Part shown: one piece after another, positions 63,189 through 64,000 of the stretch
How positions within the stretch are numbered: the stretch's first letter is position 1
How the letters are laid out: every line of letters begins with the position of its first letter
Source of the DNA: Verrucomicrobiia bacterium
GTDB taxonomy: Bacteria > Verrucomicrobiota > Verrucomicrobiia > Limisphaerales > UBA1100
Assembly: GCA_014239365.1 (NCBI GenBank)
Contig: JAAZZB010000012.1
Coordinates: 1-64,000 of the forward strand
DNA length: 64,000 bases
Direction of reading: 5' to 3'
Made by a program: the position numbers and the translations under genes
The notes under the pieces: model-generated
The model's input: only the letters and a program-made list of their open reading frames with translations
Told to the model about the DNA's origin: nothing
Database searches by the model: none

Positions 63189-63539
63189 ATGAAAATAATG
63201 AACATCAAGAATCTTTGTGTTGCCCTGCTGGCCGGCGGCTTGTGGATAGCGTGCGCGGATTCGGACGCGCTTGCTGGAGGGGTCATTGAAATCACCGATC
63301 AGAAAGTGGAGGCCTCCTGCGGCCAATGCAAACTGGGGCTGGAGGGCAGTGGTTGCGATCTTGCGGTGCGGATTGACGGGAAGGCTTATTATGTCGACGG
63401 CACCAAGATTGATGATCACGGCGATGCTCACGGCGATGATGGATTTTGCAATGCCATCCGCAGCGCGAAGGTTTCGGGCAAGGTGGAGAAGGGCAGGTTC
63501 GTGGTGGAATCCTTCGAGTTGCTGCCGGTTGAAAAGTAG
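63189..63539 (+). CDS. DUF6370-like small secreted protein
   Basis: A 116-aa protein from ATG 63189 with a signal peptide (KNLCVALLAGGLWIACA). The core, VEASCGQCKLGLEGSGCDLA and GTKIDDHGDAHGDDGFCNAI, with a CxxC and a His/Asp-rich loop, is like DUF6370 proteins and may bind a metal. The C-terminus KVEKGRFVVESFELLP fits. Function is unknown. Confidence 0.74.
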   Translation: MKIMNIKNLCVALLAGGLWIACADSDALAGGVIEITDQKVEASCGQCKLGLEGSGCDLAVRIDGKAYYVDGTKIDDHGDAHGDDGFCNAIRSAKVSGKVEKGRFVVESFELLPVEK

Positions 63540-63581
63540 TTGCGAAAGTCATTGGGCCCGGCGTTTTTTGAAAGTGCGGGA

Positions 63582-63610
63582 TTTACATTGGGTTTTTAAA
63601 GTGCTACAGT
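63582..63610 (+). promoter_or_regulatory. Candidate promoter upstream of the LRR gene
   Basis: TTTACA (63582-63587) and TACAGT (63605-63610) are separated by 17 bp, matching the sigma-70 spacing with one and two mismatches from consensus. The expected start of transcription falls near 63617, at the TTG start codon of the next gene. Confidence 0.35.
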
Positions 63611-63616
63611 CGCCGC

Positions 63617-64000
63617 TTGGACCCCGATATCATCTTATCTTTAGTTCGCAAAATTGCGAAAAACCCCAAGGGAACGCTTGTAAAAGCTGACTTTGAAAAA
63701 GTGTTTGATGCCACTTTTTCCGGCAAAAACATCGTCAATATCAAGCCCTTGCTCAAGTTGACCTCCGTCAGCAACCTGTCGTTGGTGGATAATGAGATTT
63801 CAGATTTGAAGCCTCTGGCGTCTCTGAAAAACCTGGTGCAGCTGCAGCTGCAAGGCAATCAGATCAGCGTTCTCAAGCCGGTTTCTGATTTGGTTTTGCT
63901 GGATCAGCTCAACCTCAGTCGCAATCAAATCAGCAATATCGCCCCTTTGAAAAAGCTGGTTAACCTCGAGCGATTGAATCTGATTAACAACAAACTCACC
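63617..64000 (+). CDS. Leucine-rich-repeat (internalin-like) protein, 3' end beyond the window
   Basis: A TTG-initiated frame (63617-63619) open to the end of the window. An in-frame stop lies upstream (63569-63571) with no better start after it. After a short N-terminal part (DPDIILSLVRKIAKNPKG) come 22-residue repeats of the SDLKPLASLKNLVQLQLQGN type: one at residues about 48-70 and repeats continuing to the last base, in the internalin-like bacterial LRR pattern. No ribosome site or signal peptide is seen, so a cytoplasmic protein or a leaderless transcript is possible. Its full size and C-terminal domains are unknown. Confidence 0.82.
   Translation, partial: MDPDIILSLVRKIAKNPKGTLVKADFEKVFDATFSGKNIVNIKPLLKLTSVSNLSLVDNEISDLKPLASLKNLVQLQLQGNQISVLKPVSDLVLLDQLNLSRNQISNIAPLKKLVNLERLNLINNKLT

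Overview
The window looks like chromosomal DNA of a Gram-negative member of the Planctomycetota-Verrucomicrobiota group, most probably a Limisphaerales/Pedosphaera-like verrucomicrobium. This is inferred from gene content, not from a marker gene. The clues are the futalosine menaquinone genes, a Planctomycetes-type cytochrome (DUF1549/DUF1553) plus DUF1501 pair, a kinase-WD40 protein with a GYF_2 domain, system II cytochrome c maturation with a very long CcsA, and many short palindromic intergenic repeats. No rRNA, tRNA or CRISPR array was seen.

Layout. 210-5260 (minus): ubiX, mqnP, mqnE, mqnA and mqnC form an overlapping menaquinone cluster; mqnA and mqnC each carry an in-frame palindromic insert. 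5396-9248: a lipoprotein amidase, a REP-flanked RAYT transposase, a small DEDD exonuclease and lipoamide dehydrogenase. 9484-13246: pssA, a PpiD-like foldase and a small lipoprotein. 13344-24751 (plus): purS-purQ-[toxin-antitoxin]-purL-purF-purM-purD, then one ORF fusing a low-molecular-weight phosphatase, ribose-5-phosphate isomerase B and serine hydroxymethyltransferase, then rho. RpiB and GlyA act next to the ribose-phosphate and one-carbon inputs of the purine pathway. 24776-31153: a lipoprotein, ResB, CcsA and an MFS permease in a tightly overlapping set.

31354-38536 (minus): an L,D-transpeptidase, a cyclase-kinase-GYF_2-WD40 protein broken by an in-frame TAA, a beta-helix protein, an exported ATP-dependent DNA ligase and a higBA module. 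38649-46656: small secreted proteins, the DUF1501 and DUF1553 genes with a second RAYT and its own palindromes between them, and a CASTOR/POLLUX-like channel. 46667-51360: a beta-propeller protein, a phytanoyl-CoA dioxygenase-like protein, a ribonuclease H-like protein and a metzincin protease with a TTGG-rich linker. 51363-61098: a 2518-residue membrane protein with internal duplication and MORN-like repeats, divergent from an ECF sigma factor and its likely membrane regulator. 61122-64000: small envelope proteins and the start of a leucine-rich-repeat protein that runs off the window.

The most unusual elements are the protein-coding palindromes in mqnC and mqnA, the three-enzyme fusion, the giant membrane protein with its ECF pair, and two RAYTs each flanked by a different palindrome family.
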